A DNA stretch of 26,000 bases from Prorocentrum cordatum (GCA_963575745.1 CAUYUJ010012703.1:79001-105000), one strand, 5' to 3'. Positions 9,651 through 19,809 are shown, counted from the stretch's first letter. Notes: generated by a model from the letters alone, not told the origin. A program made the numbers and translations.

Positions 9651-9671
9651 TGAGCCAAAGTGCGAACAACA
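9651..9671 (-). other. Probable degraded spliced-leader sequence before gag of element A
   Basis: The minus strand contains TTTGGCTCAAG, an exact match to the last 11 bases of the dinoflagellate SL. Four of the ten bases before it also match, giving 15 of 21 overall. It lies about 40 bases before the primer-binding site, where the RNA 5' end of an LTR element is expected. Confidence 0.5.
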
Positions 9672-9964
9672 GTACACACATGGCATTCAGTCTGCTACAC
9701 TACACGACAGAGCGAAACTATCGGGAACAAGGTATCGGTGTCCACATACTAAACCTGAGGGTGAAATTGGGCACGCTTCCACACTGGGAGAAGGCAGGGC
9801 CGTGCGCCCGGGCCGCTGGCCGCCTGTTGGAGCGGCCAGGGCGGAGCACCGGGCGCGCACTCGGCCCCAGCGTCGAGTCGATGGATCGAGTCGGGCGTCG
9901 GCCCGAGCATCAAGATGGGCAGACCCAGGCAGGGCCGAGCCCGCAAAAAGGAAGAAGGGGGAAA

Positions 9965-10012
9965 GAGGAGGAGGAGGAGGAGGAGGAGGAGGAGGAGGAG
10001 GAGGAGGAGGAG
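9965..10012. repeat. (GAG)n trinucleotide repeat
   Basis: About 16 nearly uninterrupted GAG units lie in a purine-rich tract. Frames through it give poly-Glu, poly-Gly, poly-Arg or poly-Leu runs that should not be taken as protein. Confidence 0.95.
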
Positions 10013-10229
10013 GGAGGAGGCAGGAGGAGGAGTCGCAGGAGGCAGCAGATCGGGCGCTGCCCCGCCGCTGCCACTCCGCGACGCCTCGCCCCAGGAAGCG
10101 GAGTGCGGAGCGGGAGGACGCCAACAGTGCACCTGCACCGATCCCAGCTGGACGCGTCCTGGGCCAAAAGATCGGAGAATGCGCCCCCCTGGCTTGGCCA
10201 GAACCGCACACGAACCGGTCCTGGCCACA

Positions 10230-11860
10230 AGATCGGCCTGGCCAGGATCTCGGGAGCGGCCAAGAGAGGGGTGTCCAAGAGGGGGGGGGTGCAAATCATG
10301 ACCGGCGGCATGTGCGCGGCCCAGCGGGGTGGGCAGGGTCGCAATGGAATAAGAAGAGGCGCCATGAAATCTGAGGAAATATCATGGCCCCCGCCATTGT
10401 ATCCACCCCCCAAGTCATCACCCCCCTCTTTGCCGCTCCCGAAGATCGGTGTATATAATTGGGTGCACAGCTGGCGTCTTCCGGAAGAGGTGGGCACCGA
10501 GCCACGTTAGCCGTTAGATGCTCGTTCTGGGGACCTTCCTGGAGCCACTTGCTCCACGCATGCATCGATGCTGCGTCAAGCGTCCGCCGACTTCAGTCCA
10601 ACTCGAGTCGAACTTCAGTCGACCCATAGTCAAACTAAAGCCGAACTAGAGTCGAACTATAGAGTCGAACAGGTCGCTCGGTGTGCCCCAGGAAGGTCCC
10701 CCGAGAGAACATCGAACCCCCACTCTCCCACAAGGCCGCGTCCTTGGAGCCAGCTCCGTCCGAGCCGCGCTGCCGCCTGAAGTCGGCGCAGAGCTCGCTC
10801 AGGGGGCGAAGCGCACACTTTGCCATCCCCCTCTCGGCGACCGGGCGCGGCTGGCCAGCGGCGTCTTCTCTCTGACGGCTGGGGCCCCCCCCCGCTCGTC
10901 GACCCCGCCTCGCCTCCGCCTCCCCCGGCCCCTCCTTCCTCCCCTGCTCTCCCTGCATCGCCCTCCCGCCCCAGCCTTCGGCCCAGCCCGTCGCCCGGCA
11001 GGGTGAGGGGCGCCAGGGGCCCGCGTGCCGCCCGGGAACGGCCACTCTCCCCCATCCCTCCGCCCTCCCCTCGGGCCCATGCAGCCCCCCATCCCTCCCC
11101 CCCCCTTCCTCCCGGCGTCGCCCCCCTTCCCTCCCCCCGCTTGCCCGGGCACGAGAGCTCGCGTGCCACCTCTGAGAACCACCTCTCCCCCTCCCCCGAC
11201 CCCCCCAGTCCGCGGCGCGCAACACGGGAGAAGTGCCGTGGGGGGCGGGCCTCCTCGCAGGGCGCCCAGAGAAGGCCTCCGAGGCCACGCAGGGGGAGCT
11301 TCTGAGCAGCCCCGCCGCCCCTCGGGCAGGCCTGCCCCCCACCCCCCCTCGCCTCCCCCCTCGGCGCGCCCACCCCCCCGCGGTGCTTCCTGAGCCCCCC
11401 CACGAGCAGGAGTTGGGGAGCAGCACGCCCCGACGCCCAGCGGTCCCAGCCTTGCGCCAGCGGGACGCGGCCCCCCTCCCTCGTCCCCCTCACGGCACGA
11501 GCACCGCCTCAGTGCCCGATCCGACCGACCGATCGCGTCCCCCCCGCAGGGCCATCCACGGCGATAGCGGAACCGAACACCGGCCGAACACCGACCGCGA
11601 CACCGGAACCGACGGAACCCGGCAGGCCGCAGGCAGCCGAGAGGGGCGCAGCGACGCGGCGGCGACGCGGCAGCGGCAGGACAGCCGACCGAACGCCACC
11701 GACGGCGACGCAGCCGAGCCGATCGCCCGAACCACAAGCACCTTCACCCGCGGAACGCTCACTCAGCACGGGGGCGGAGGAGGACACGGGTCCTGTGCCC
11801 CGGTGCCTCCCCACGGTGGAGAGCTCTTCCTCGCGATCCGGTTGGCTGGAAGTCCCGGGG
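10230..11860. other. C-rich low-complexity DNA without a defensible gene
   Basis: Between 10596 and 10675 there are irregular repeats of AGTCGAACT-like units. From about 10640 to 11500 the plus strand is extremely C-rich, with many CCCC runs, so all frames stay open and give Pro-, Gly- or Arg-rich strings with no domain. No RNA gene or promoter is visible. It may be flanking DNA of element A. Confidence 0.6.
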
Positions 11861-11899
11861 CCCGTGGAGGGCGCCGAGGGCCCGAGAACAGGATAGCCC

Positions 11900-12115
11900 A
11901 GGATCGAATTGACAGGTCGGATCGGCGATCGACATAAATCGGATCGATCGGCGGAAAACGGCGGCCGGGTAGGGAAAAGTCGAATCGGCAGACATCGGCA
12001 GACTGGTAAGCCTCCATTGCGAAATCGGAATCCGAAATCGAATCGAATCGGAATCGCAAACCGCCGAAATCGAATCGAATCGGGAAAATCGAAACGAGCC
12101 CTGCAAAATCGGCAA
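11900..12115. repeat. AATCG/GATCG-type pentanucleotide repeat tract
   Basis: Units such as AATCG, GGATCG and GAATCGAATCG recur irregularly, densest at 12030-12100. The tract is A-richer than the DNA to its left and has no coding signal. Confidence 0.75.
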
Positions 12116-12126
12116 GAAAAAAACAT

Positions 12127-12188
12127 AGGGACCCATGTCCCTCAGGGCCCGCCTCCCCCACGGCGACCACCGCCGTGGTGCGGGAGGC
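12127..12188. repeat. Two short hairpins
   Basis: AGGGAC-CCAT-GTCCCT (12127-12142) is a perfect 6-bp stem. At 12151-12188, GCCTCCC and CCACGGCG pair with CGCCGTGG and GGGAGGC around an ACCAC loop, with small bulges. They open a hairpin-rich region that ends in the large foldback. Confidence 0.7.
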
Positions 12189-12338
12189 ACAAGAATATAA
12201 TCGTACTTTACGTCCTCCTTGGAGGTGCGCGTCGGACCCGAACATATAGTACACCAATATTGTGGCATATCGCTTCCCGAGCGGTGTGGCCGGAAAGCGC
12301 CCGCCACGACGCATATACTATGGGATTTCTCTGTGCAC

Positions 12339-12403
12339 GCGTTGCCCCTGGGGGGGGGGGGGGGGGGCGACGTACGTATAGTACAAGTATGTTGGGGCAA
12401 CGC
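12339..12403. repeat. G18 homopolymer enclosed by a perfect 10-bp inverted repeat
   Basis: GCGTTGCCCC (12339-12348) and GGGGCAACGC (12394-12403) are exact inverted copies. Between them are 18 consecutive G (12350-12367) and a GTATAGTACAAGTATGTTG stretch. That stretch resembles CATATAGTACACCAATATTG at about 12242-12261, so a diverged direct repeat of roughly 130-bp spacing overlaps this structure. Confidence 0.8.
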
Positions 12404-12407
12404 CTAG

Positions 12408-12613
12408 AGGCCTCCTAGATGGGGTCGGAGTAGATGGGGTCGGAGGATCGCGCCGCATCGCCGATGCACCGGCGACGTCGACGATGCATCGGCGACGGCG
12501 AAGTGAAGAAGATCGGGCCCTACATCGAGCCGCATCGGCGATGCATCGGCGATGCATCGGCGATGCGGCGCGATCCTCCGACCCCATCTACTCCGACACC
12601 ATCTAGGAGGCCT
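12408..12613. repeat. Foldback element with 61-bp arms
   Basis: Arm one is 12408-12468 and arm two is 12553-12613. The reverse complement of one matches the other with a single mismatch. The outer ends are AGGCCTCCTAGAT and ATCTAGGAGGCCT. Each arm contains a GATGGGGTCGGAG duplication. The 84-bp loop holds GATGCATC palindromes and part of a tandem 11-mer. No open frame of note is present. The shape fits a foldback or MITE-like mobile sequence, or a hairpin RNA source; which of these cannot be told from one copy. Confidence 0.9.
12532..12564. repeat. Three tandem GCATCGGCGAT units
   Basis: Three perfect copies of the 11-mer (12532-12542, 12543-12553, 12554-12564) span the loop and the start of the right foldback arm. 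The left arm region has only one comparable unit, so the tandem expansion is one-sided. Confidence 0.9.
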
Positions 12614-12619
12614 AGAACG

Positions 12620-14240
12620 CCGATGGTGGCTTCGCGGCGCGGCCCCCCGGGGAGCCTCGGCCCCTCCCCCCGTGGACCCCAGCTCTCCGAGCCGGGCCGC
12701 GCTCTCGCACACCACTGGCGGCGAGCCCTACCCCATGCAGCCGGGGGGGAACAGAGGTGGGGCTGGGGTAAAAGGTGGGGTTGTAAGGAAAATCGCTCCG
12801 AACGGACCCTGGAAGAAGGAAGCGCGTGAAACGGGAGCATCCAGCTGGGCCCGTCCCCCAGCTCCACCTTGGGATAACCCTCCCTCTAGGAACCCCCTCC
12901 TTTCTCCCTCCTCCTCTTGCCTGGTGGCACAGATCGCTCGAGCGGCATCCCCGCTCAAGCCTCTCATCGCCAGCGCAGTCACCCTCTGCCTAGCCGCCGA
13001 CGCAAGAAGCGCTCACAACGCCGCGGGGTGCGCGTCCTTCCTCTCTCTCTCTCTCTCTCTCGCTCTCGACGGCGAGCCTGGGGGGGGGGAGTCAGAGAAA
13101 GTGGCGGGCCTTCTCCGAAGGCTCGGAAGTCACCCGGCCCTGCTGCCGGAGGGCTGCTGCGAAGCCCGGCCGCCTTCTGAGAGGGCCTTGTCCTTCTCAC
13201 TTCCGCCCCCCTCGCCGCCGCCTACTGTCCCCTCGATGCCCCCTCCGTCACAAGGAAACTCCTGGAGGGTGTTCGTAAGAACAACTACGAGCTCTACGAG
13301 GCCCGACCGATTAACGAGTCGCCAAGCCGGGGCAGCCTGGATGAAGCCCAAGATAACGACCACTCCAGCAGATTAAGCGGCAATCAACAGGAGTCTGCCA
13401 TATTAGGCTGGCTTTCGACCACGAATAGTCCAGCGCCGATGCGGAATCTAACCTCCCATGGGATGCATCCGAACCCCTCCATTCCCCCTCCGTCCTACGT
13501 CCACCACCCGTCACCACCACCACCTGCACCTCATGTTTCCAGGCGTTCGACGCACGCCGCTGCCGAGAGCCCGAAAGTGCAGCCAGAAGGCACATCGACT
13601 GGGACGCATAACGGACCACTCGGATTAGGCCTGCAGGGGCAATTCCCGCAGTCTGGGCCGAACTCTGGAACGAGATGGAGGAGGGGGGGTGGGAGGAGAG
13701 GAGACGGGGCAAGTCGGTCGAGGTCGAGAGGATCCTTGCGAATGGACGGGCCTGAGAAACCCGTTGCCCGCGCCAGGCACTCAACGATTACCTGAGACCC
13801 TGTTGTTGCTACACTTCCCCAAGCGATCCATGTATTGCAACATGCGGCTGCACCCAATTCAAACAGTCATTCCTCTCGGAAGCCAAACCTCTACCCGAAA
13901 AACGGTCACCTCTCGACACATCACAGCATGCAGCAGCGTCGCGCGCGCGCATGCTAGCCAAAACGGCTGCAGTGGAATGAACAGACGACATGCGGACTCA
14001 ACGAAGGAGTTCGTTGATAACAAACCTTTCCTGAGCAAGCCGCAACCCATAAAGCGAGCTACCCGTGGCGCGCACCACATCACCGTCGACACGGATGCCA
14101 CTGCACCAAAAACAAACATGCAAACCGATTCAAGACCTTCGAAGTTTATGATTCAAATCACGCAACCTTGGATTTTAACAAACGTACGTACTCATATGTG
14201 TCAGAAACAAGGGTGGTGTGAGAATGGGAATGCTTGCTCT
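12620..14240. other. No recognisable gene; microsatellite and GC-rich DNA
   Basis: The stretch holds G/C-rich sequence, a (CT)n tract at 13039-13061, and several medium-length open frames with no domain or conserved motif. The minus frame near 13363 begins with hydrophobic sequence (MVVILGFIQAAPAWRLVNRS) but soon becomes Gly/Ser low complexity. From about 13800 the base composition shifts to less GC. I see no gene that I can support. Confidence 0.5.
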
Positions 14241-14376
14241 ATTTACGAATGAAGGATGTTGGGGCGATCGCCGTGCACAGCTCTTGCATGGTACGTTTAA
14301 ACCCCGATGAGACGACCATTGAACCCCCTCCCCCACCTGGCTGACAGCCAACCCGGAACCATGCGGGCACTCCCCC

Positions 14377-14784
14377 CACCATCCCTATCAAAAAAATACA
14401 AAATGCCCAGTGCGGGGCCCACCCTGCCAACACCCTCCACAATCCCTGCCAATAAAAACCATATGAAGTGCACGTTGCAGCAAAATCTGGACAGTGCGCT
14501 GGCGCCCTGTGAGCACCTTGTATTGATGGCGAAGCACCGTTAGTGAAGCCGCTTTGTGCAGGACCACCATCCGTGTCAAAACAATGCAAAGTGCACGTTG
14601 CGACAACGTCGTAGGTATTGTGCTGACCACCCGCGATCACTTGTATTGTTTTTTGACAGGGACGGCGGTGGCGCCCGCATGATGATGCTTGCTGTGCGCA
14701 GGCCCAGAACAATGCTGACGCCCCCCACATCAGCATTTGGACCATGCGGACGGGGGGACATCACGTTTTTTTCACAAGGATGGC
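14377..14784. repeat. Five diverged copies of a short T-run/GACAGGGATGGTGG motif, both orientations
   Basis: The consensus is close to TTTTTTGACAGGGATGGTGG. Minus-strand copies are at 14377-14398, 14437-14460 and 14564-14587; plus-strand copies are at 14646-14671 and 14765-14784. Two minus copies are followed upstream by the shared GTGCACTT and GCAACGTGCAC segment. Spacing is irregular (60-120 bp). Confidence 0.6.
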
Positions 14785-15019
14785 ACACCAACCGCATGTG
14801 GAGCTCGCGACGAGCATCGCGCACCTGGCGTCCGCTTTGGTTCCCTGTGGCTGTCCATCCAGTGGCGACCCCTGGCTATGCCGAGACTCGGATGCCGCTC
14901 ATGTGGTGGGTGGGCGGGTGGGAGTGAGCTAGACAGCTTGCGTGCGGAGAGGGTATCTTGACCCCTCCCCCTACCCCCTCCCCTGGACGTGGAGGGGGGG
15001 GGTCGCGGGTCGTTGGAGC

Positions 15020-15650
15020 GTCCAAGATGCCCAGAGATGACTCCAAGAGGACCTCAGAGAGCCCAGGATGACCTGAAAGATGGCCCAATATGGCTCCAGA
15101 TGGCTCCCAAGATGCTCCAAGAGGCCCCAAGACCGCTCCAAAACAGATCCAAGTGGCAATGGAAGCCCCCCAGGATGCCGCCAAGAGGCTAAAATCCGTC
15201 AAAAACCTGTTTGGAAAATCCATGAAGTTGACCTTCTCGATGTTTTGTTTTCGATGGCCTTCCGAGGCCTTAAGACAGCCCCAAGGGGGGCCCTAAGAGC
15301 CCCAAGAGAAGCCCAAGAGAGCCCCAATACGGCCCCAAGAGCGCCCAAGAGTGCTCCAAGAGCGCTCCAGGAGGGGTCCAAGAGGCGATTGTCAGAGCTC
15401 CGAAGAGGGGGCCGTAATTGGAGCTCCCCCCTTGTTTGAGCGATCTCCTCCTAGATGGCCCCGAGAGCGCTCCCAAGGCTCCCAAGAGCGTCTCAAGAGG
15501 ACCCCAAGAGGCTCCCAAGAGACCCCTAGGAGGCCCCAAGAGGCTCCCCGAGGCACCTAAGACGCTCCAAGAGGTCCCCGGGACCGCCAAGAGGCCCCCA
15601 AGAGGCCCCCAAGAGCGCTCCAAGAGGGACCCTTCCTCTGTGTGCTGCCC
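15020..15650 (+). repeat. CCAAGAGG-type repeat block with a conserved unique core (block 1)
   Basis: Dozens of degenerate CCCCAAGAGGC/GCTCCAAGAG units lie on the plus strand on both sides of a non-repetitive core at about 15190-15265. The repeats keep long frames open in both directions, giving Leu/Gly/Trp/Ser or Pro/Arg/Lys strings that are translation artefacts. The core segment 15212-15239 recurs at 18095-18122. Confidence 0.8.
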
Positions 15651-15659
15651 ACTTCCATG

Positions 15660-17860
15660 ATCGAGACAACTCCTCTGGGCATCGTCTCTGGGGCTACGCA
15701 AAGCTTCAAGAATTAACATTACCTTGAAACCAATCCGATATTATAAAAGTTGCCACGGGACACTCCTTCTCAATGTCAGGGAGACCCCAAACAGGCCTTC
15801 GCAGCTCTGACCCTCAAACGAAGGCAACCAAACAACACCAAAAAATGATTGCACATCTGCATGAACAAAGCTTAGGACGTGCGTGGAGACATGCATACAC
15901 ATCATTACTGACCCTTTTCAAAAATTACGTGTTTGCCGGACGAAGGCTGCACCGCCGGAGCGCGCCACCCCAATGCGCAGCAGAGAAAGCGTAAAACAAA
16001 AAGGGGGGGGAGACAAGGGAAGAACGGAGCAAGGAAGCCCGAAACCCGTAAAGACGGGGTTCAAGCGAAAATTTCACCCCGGGGCACATCGACAAGCCTT
16101 CCAGGAGTGGCAGCGCGCAACGAGGATGGCCACAAGCCACGGCCTCGAGAACGGCAGCAAAAAATCGCCCGTATGGGTGCCACTCGGTGCACAGCGGCTC
16201 ACGGCAGGATAGGCAAACCCACCGCCAGACGAAAGGGAAGAGACGAGAAAGAAAAGAAGGACTAGGGACCAGAAAAAGGCACAGCACGCGGACCCCATGG
16301 TGGCGCCTTTGGTCACTCCACTGCTAGCAAGCACACGGTGGCAAATAGAGAAGGGAGAGATGGAAGACCCACAACAAATGAGAGCAACAATTACCAATTA
16401 TGCATACTTGCATACGGCAGGAAAAGTCCACACATCCCTATCGCGCCAGAGACGGAGGGAAGAAGAAGGAATAGAAGGGAACAAAGAAAGACGTGGGGAC
16501 CCACAAGTAGAAGAGCAGGTGAAGATACAACAAGGTGTAGCAAAATGGCTGGTAGCCGCCCCTGGGTTGGATGGAAACCGAAGGGTAATTAGAGGCGGGT
16601 ACGGTGATCGGGAGCCCAGCTGTACAACTTCCCGCTTCAGGATCTTGCGTTGAATTCTGGCGATGGTCGCCTCGCCGAGCTGGCTGGAGGAATCAACCAA
16701 TAGGAGGTGGACGTGGCATTGGTAGTGGCAGGGGAAGGGGGCGATGTGTGGTGGGTGGATTGATACTGCCCCAACTGCCAGACCTACTGTGCAACGCCGC
16801 GTTGATGATGTCTGGTGTACTGCTCAGAGGAGTGTTGATCAAAAACCTGCTTGACTTGCCTGTGGGGGTCAGACTCGAAAGCAAAAGTCAATGGCGCGCG
16901 TGAAGCCTTTGTCCTCGTTGAAGGGTGCCGTGTGCGAGACACCGTCGTCGGAGTCCATGCGGATGATTGGGCTCTACCCGAAACGTACAGCCAAAAACAA
17001 TACACGTGCTGCGCAAGGGCGTGGTGCGGGCCCCGATGGTAGGTTATGTTATCCGCGGTGCTGTTTCGGGCCGCATTCTCGCCACCTTGCCCCAAGCCCG
17101 CGTCGCTGGTCCCAGCTGTCTTGCTTCGACCCACGCCTCGGGTCCAGATGCACTGCAGGATCTCTGTCAAGGTGCACAGCGACGCGGAATCAGAGATGGA
17201 GTCCGAGCTGGCGTCGGAGCTGCAATCAGAGTCGGAGGCACTGTGGATGTGGTAGTAATGGCAGTGATGATGATGCTAAACACTGGACTGCCAGTCGTGG
17301 TGGCAGTGCTGCTGGCGGCTGTGACGGCAGGGGCCGTAATGTGATTGTGATTGATCGTGTGGGTCGAGATAGGTGGCGGATGGTCACGACAGGAATTACG
17401 TAGTGGTCACAGCTGTCGGGGAGCGGTCGCAGGCATCATCGACGGGGCTGTCCACGCCGCTGTTATCCGAACAGGCGATGCGCCTGATGATGTCATCGGC
17501 ATCGCAAGTCGCAGAACGAATGAGATGCCCATGCCGCGCTGGAGAAGAGTTGAGCATGGCGCTGTTGGGTGGTCGCAGCGGTGTTGAAATGAATAATGAT
17601 GGCGGCGGGCATTTGGCAATGGACGTGGTAGTGGTATCACAGCACCCGGGGTAGGGGATTGGGGGCTCGGGATCCAACGTCGGGCAAGAACGCAGATTGA
17701 AGGACCGCGACCTAGAATACCTTCACGAACCTACTGCGTCAATGCGTCATAGGAGGGCTGCCGTCGACAGGGGCGTCGGGGCGTGCCGTTGGTGGTTGGC
17801 GCACGGCGCATATACCGAGACGGCGATGGTCGCGGGTGCCTCCGAGTTTGCCCTTGGGGC
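15660..17860. other. No recognisable gene
   Basis: Open frames up to about 170 codons exist on both strands, but none shows a domain, motif or consistent codon pattern. From 15950 to 16560 the plus strand is A/G-rich. From about 17160 to 17350 it has loose GTGATG/GATGATG repeats. Nothing resembling an RNA gene or mobile-element protein was seen. Confidence 0.5.
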
Positions 17861-17869
17861 CGCTTCGAG

Positions 17870-18325
17870 GAGCCTCTAGGAGGAGCCCTTCGGGAACATC
17901 TTGGGGGCAAGTTGGGGGTCTCTTCGGGCCTCCTGAGCACCTGTTGGAGCAGTCTTGGGGCACCCTTGGTAGCCTTGGGTGCCATCTTCGGGCCATCTTG
18001 GAAGAGTTCCATTCCATCAAAGGATGGGATGCCTTGATTGTCCCCCCCCCCCCCCGCCCGGAGGCCAGAGGCCAGAATGTGACCAAAACGTTACTGAAAA
18101 ATCAATGATGTTGGCCTTCTCGCCGAAGCCTGTAAGGGCGTCTTGAGTGCCTCTGGGGGGCTTGTGGGGGCCTCTTCGGGGTATCTTGGGGGCCTCTTGG
18201 GGGCAGCTTGGGGGCCTATCGGGCGCCTCTTAAGGGCCTCTTTGGAGCATATCGGGAGCCCCTTGGGGGCCTCTTGGGGCCTCCTAGGCACCCCTTGGCA
18301 CCGTTATGGAGCACCTTCGGGGGCA
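17870..18325 (-). repeat. CCTCTTGG-type repeat block with the same core (block 2)
   Basis: The plus strand shows CCTCTTGGGGGC and related units on both sides of a core containing a run of 14 C (18042-18055) and the conserved segment 18095-18122. That segment matches block 1 at 24 of 28 positions in the same orientation. The flanking repeats run in the opposite orientation from those in block 1. Confidence 0.8.
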
Positions 18326-18329
18326 AACT

Positions 18330-18950
18330 TACATTCGACACTTACATATATGATGGTCCCACGTTAATCAAGCCACGTGTAGCGTGTGTTGTAGGAACAG
18401 TTTTTGGCTGGCACCATCAACGAGCTATGAATATCGGAACATACATACAAGCAACTATACACGAACACCGGATGGTAGATGATGTCCCACTTGAAATACG
18501 GTGCGAACTCGACATGTAAACCTATCATATATGTACATACACGACCATCTTTTTCAATCATTCACCGCGCACATGAATGGAACATGCTATTGGCAAAAAC
18601 TCACTCCTCACCAACAGATACGGCACCGATTACAAGAGAAAAGCCACCACGGCCTGACGAATGATCAAAAACAGACTACGGACATCCAGGTTCCCCCACA
18701 CACACACACACACTTTTTGAGCCCCCGGCGCACAGCAACCTCAGGCGCGATCGTCACGTGGAGGTACCAATCGCGAACGAACTTAGTCGAACGCACCACG
18801 ATGGACAGCCCAGCCATGGCCATGCCGAAGATGGTGAGGTGGTGCAGAACGGGAGGCGCTGTAAAACAAAGGTGCAGCGGCCCAACAAAAAACGGAACAT
18901 AAGCTCGACGCGGATAATTTGAAGCTCAAGCAGCAGTCTGGTGCGAATTG
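18330..18950. other. No recognisable gene; (CA)n tract
   Basis: This is lower-GC DNA with a short CA dinucleotide repeat at 18697-18713. Open frames are short or uninformative. No regulatory or RNA feature is supported. Confidence 0.5.
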
Positions 18951-18955
18951 AGGCC

Positions 18956-19768
18956 TCAAAGTGCCAGCAACAAAAAGACCTGCAAGGCTGCCAGACCAGC
19001 CAACATGGGGCGGTGCATACACGCAAGAGTCTGCGCCGCGAAGCACCGCCACCGATCTGAAGCAAGCGAGCGCCGGACAGAGCGACCGATGACCTGTAAA
19101 GCTGCCAGATAAGCCGATTGGTGAGGTAGCGCGGGGAAAACTACGGAAACTGATGGGTAGAGTGCTAACCTACGAACTGGCAACGCAAAACGCAATAGCA
19201 AGAAAGAGTGAAGTGTTAGTCCTACAAGACACGTCGACACCTCACAGCGCAACCCGAACATCAAATAATGTCGCAAAAAACGGACGCTGTGGCAGCATGG
19301 TGACGAGGCGCGCAGCACGCGAAGAAGCAACGCACGAAGCCGAAACCAACATAAGTCGCAATGCCGTAAAATCCTTGGTGGACTGCCGCGCCACCAAAAG
19401 AGGCCGGTGCCTGCGACACGCCCAGGCTGCCCAAAAACGGGCTGCAATAGAGGCGCCGATCGAGATAGACTGGTAGGGCACCGTCCAAGCAACACAAATA
19501 AAGACGCAAGGTGCACCGTACGCACCGACGCCTTGCTCGCCACCAAATCGATGGACGTCTTGGACAAGACGTGGAAGGCACCGCAAGGCTCGCGGAAGAC
19601 AAAAGTGCCAGAGCAAAGCAGGGCGCCAGGGGCTTTGGCGAGAGCAGCTGTGGGATCAGCGATTCGCGCGAGGTTAAGCCGATCCCCCGCACAGATCGCC
19701 CCGCACCCCTCGCGGCCCAGGCTCACTGATGATATATTATGCCGATGGACAAGATATCTCTTTTCCAT
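18956..19768 (-). CDS. Doubtful 270-codon open frame starting directly after an SL relic
   Basis: The ATG at 19768 follows the last base of the spliced-leader relic with no gap, and the frame stays open for 270 codons. The predicted protein (start MEKRYLVHRHNISS) is rich in Leu, Cys, Arg and Ser, with hydrophobic stretches such as LTLHSFLLLRFALPV, but shows no domain I recognise. Two diverged copies of a GACCTGYAARGCTGCCAGA repeat (18977-19002 and 19091-19115) lie in its 3' part and give the recurring AALQV peptide. It could be the decayed body of a retroposed mRNA, part of an LTR, or chance. Confidence 0.22.
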   Translation of the reverse strand: MEKRYLVHRHNISSVSLGREGCGAICAGDRLNLARIADPTAALAKAPGALLCSGTFVFREPCGAFHVLSKTSIDLVASKASVRTVHLASLFVLLGRCPTSLSRSAPLLQPVFGQPGRVAGTGLFWWRGSPPRILRHCDLCWFRLRALLLRVLRASSPCCHSVRFLRHYLMFGLRCEVSTCLVGLTLHSFLLLRFALPVRRLALYPSVSVVFPALPHQSAYLAALQVIGRSVRRSLASDRWRCFAAQTLACMHRPMLAGLAALQVFLLLAL

Positions 19769-19792
19769 CTTGAGCCAAAATGGGTACACGGA
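19769..19792 (-). other. Dinoflagellate spliced-leader relic
   Basis: The minus strand reads TCCGT, an extra GT, A, C, then CCATTTTGGCTCAAG. The last 15 bases match the dinoflagellate SL exactly. Overall 21 of 22 SL bases match, with a 2-base insertion and one substitution. ATG follows directly. Confidence 0.85.
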
Positions 19793-19809
19793 GGAGGGTG
19801 TCAGAATCA

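Larger units (their letters stand above)
9613..10229 (-). repeat. Candidate 5' LTR of element A
   Basis: On the minus strand the 617-bp segment starts TGTGGC (10229-10224) and ends GCCACA (9618-9613). That gives TG..CA ends and a 6-bp inverted repeat, with the primer-binding site two bases beyond. Inside are a long (GAG)n tract and, near the gag side, an SL-like sequence. The matching 3' LTR would lie left of base 1 and cannot be compared, so the outer end is a guess. Confidence 0.35.

Noticed and set aside
10449-10460. GTGTATATAATT, a TATA-like box
   Set aside because: Dinoflagellates generally lack TATA promoters, and no gene follows on the plus strand.
10635-11737. Long open frames on both strands, up to about 310 codons
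   Set aside because: The DNA is so C-rich on one strand that stops are rare in every frame. The products are Gly/Arg/Pro strings with no domain.
13955-13971. SL-like sequence on the minus strand (14 of 17 matches to the SL middle part)
   Set aside because: Three mismatches over a short span, no intact 3' CTCAAG end and no open frame after it. A match this weak is not unlikely by chance in 26 kb.
15270-15719. Open frames giving Leu-Gly-Ala-Trp or Pro-Arg-Lys repeats
   Set aside because: They are translations of the CCAAGAGG simple repeat and occur in several frames at once.
16297-16653. A 118-codon plus-strand frame
   Set aside because: Purine-rich DNA with a charged but domain-free product; no start context, SL or neighbour supports it.
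18407-18416. TTTTTGGCT on the plus strand as a possible SL remnant
   Set aside because: Only the TTTTGGCT core matches; both flanks differ from the SL.
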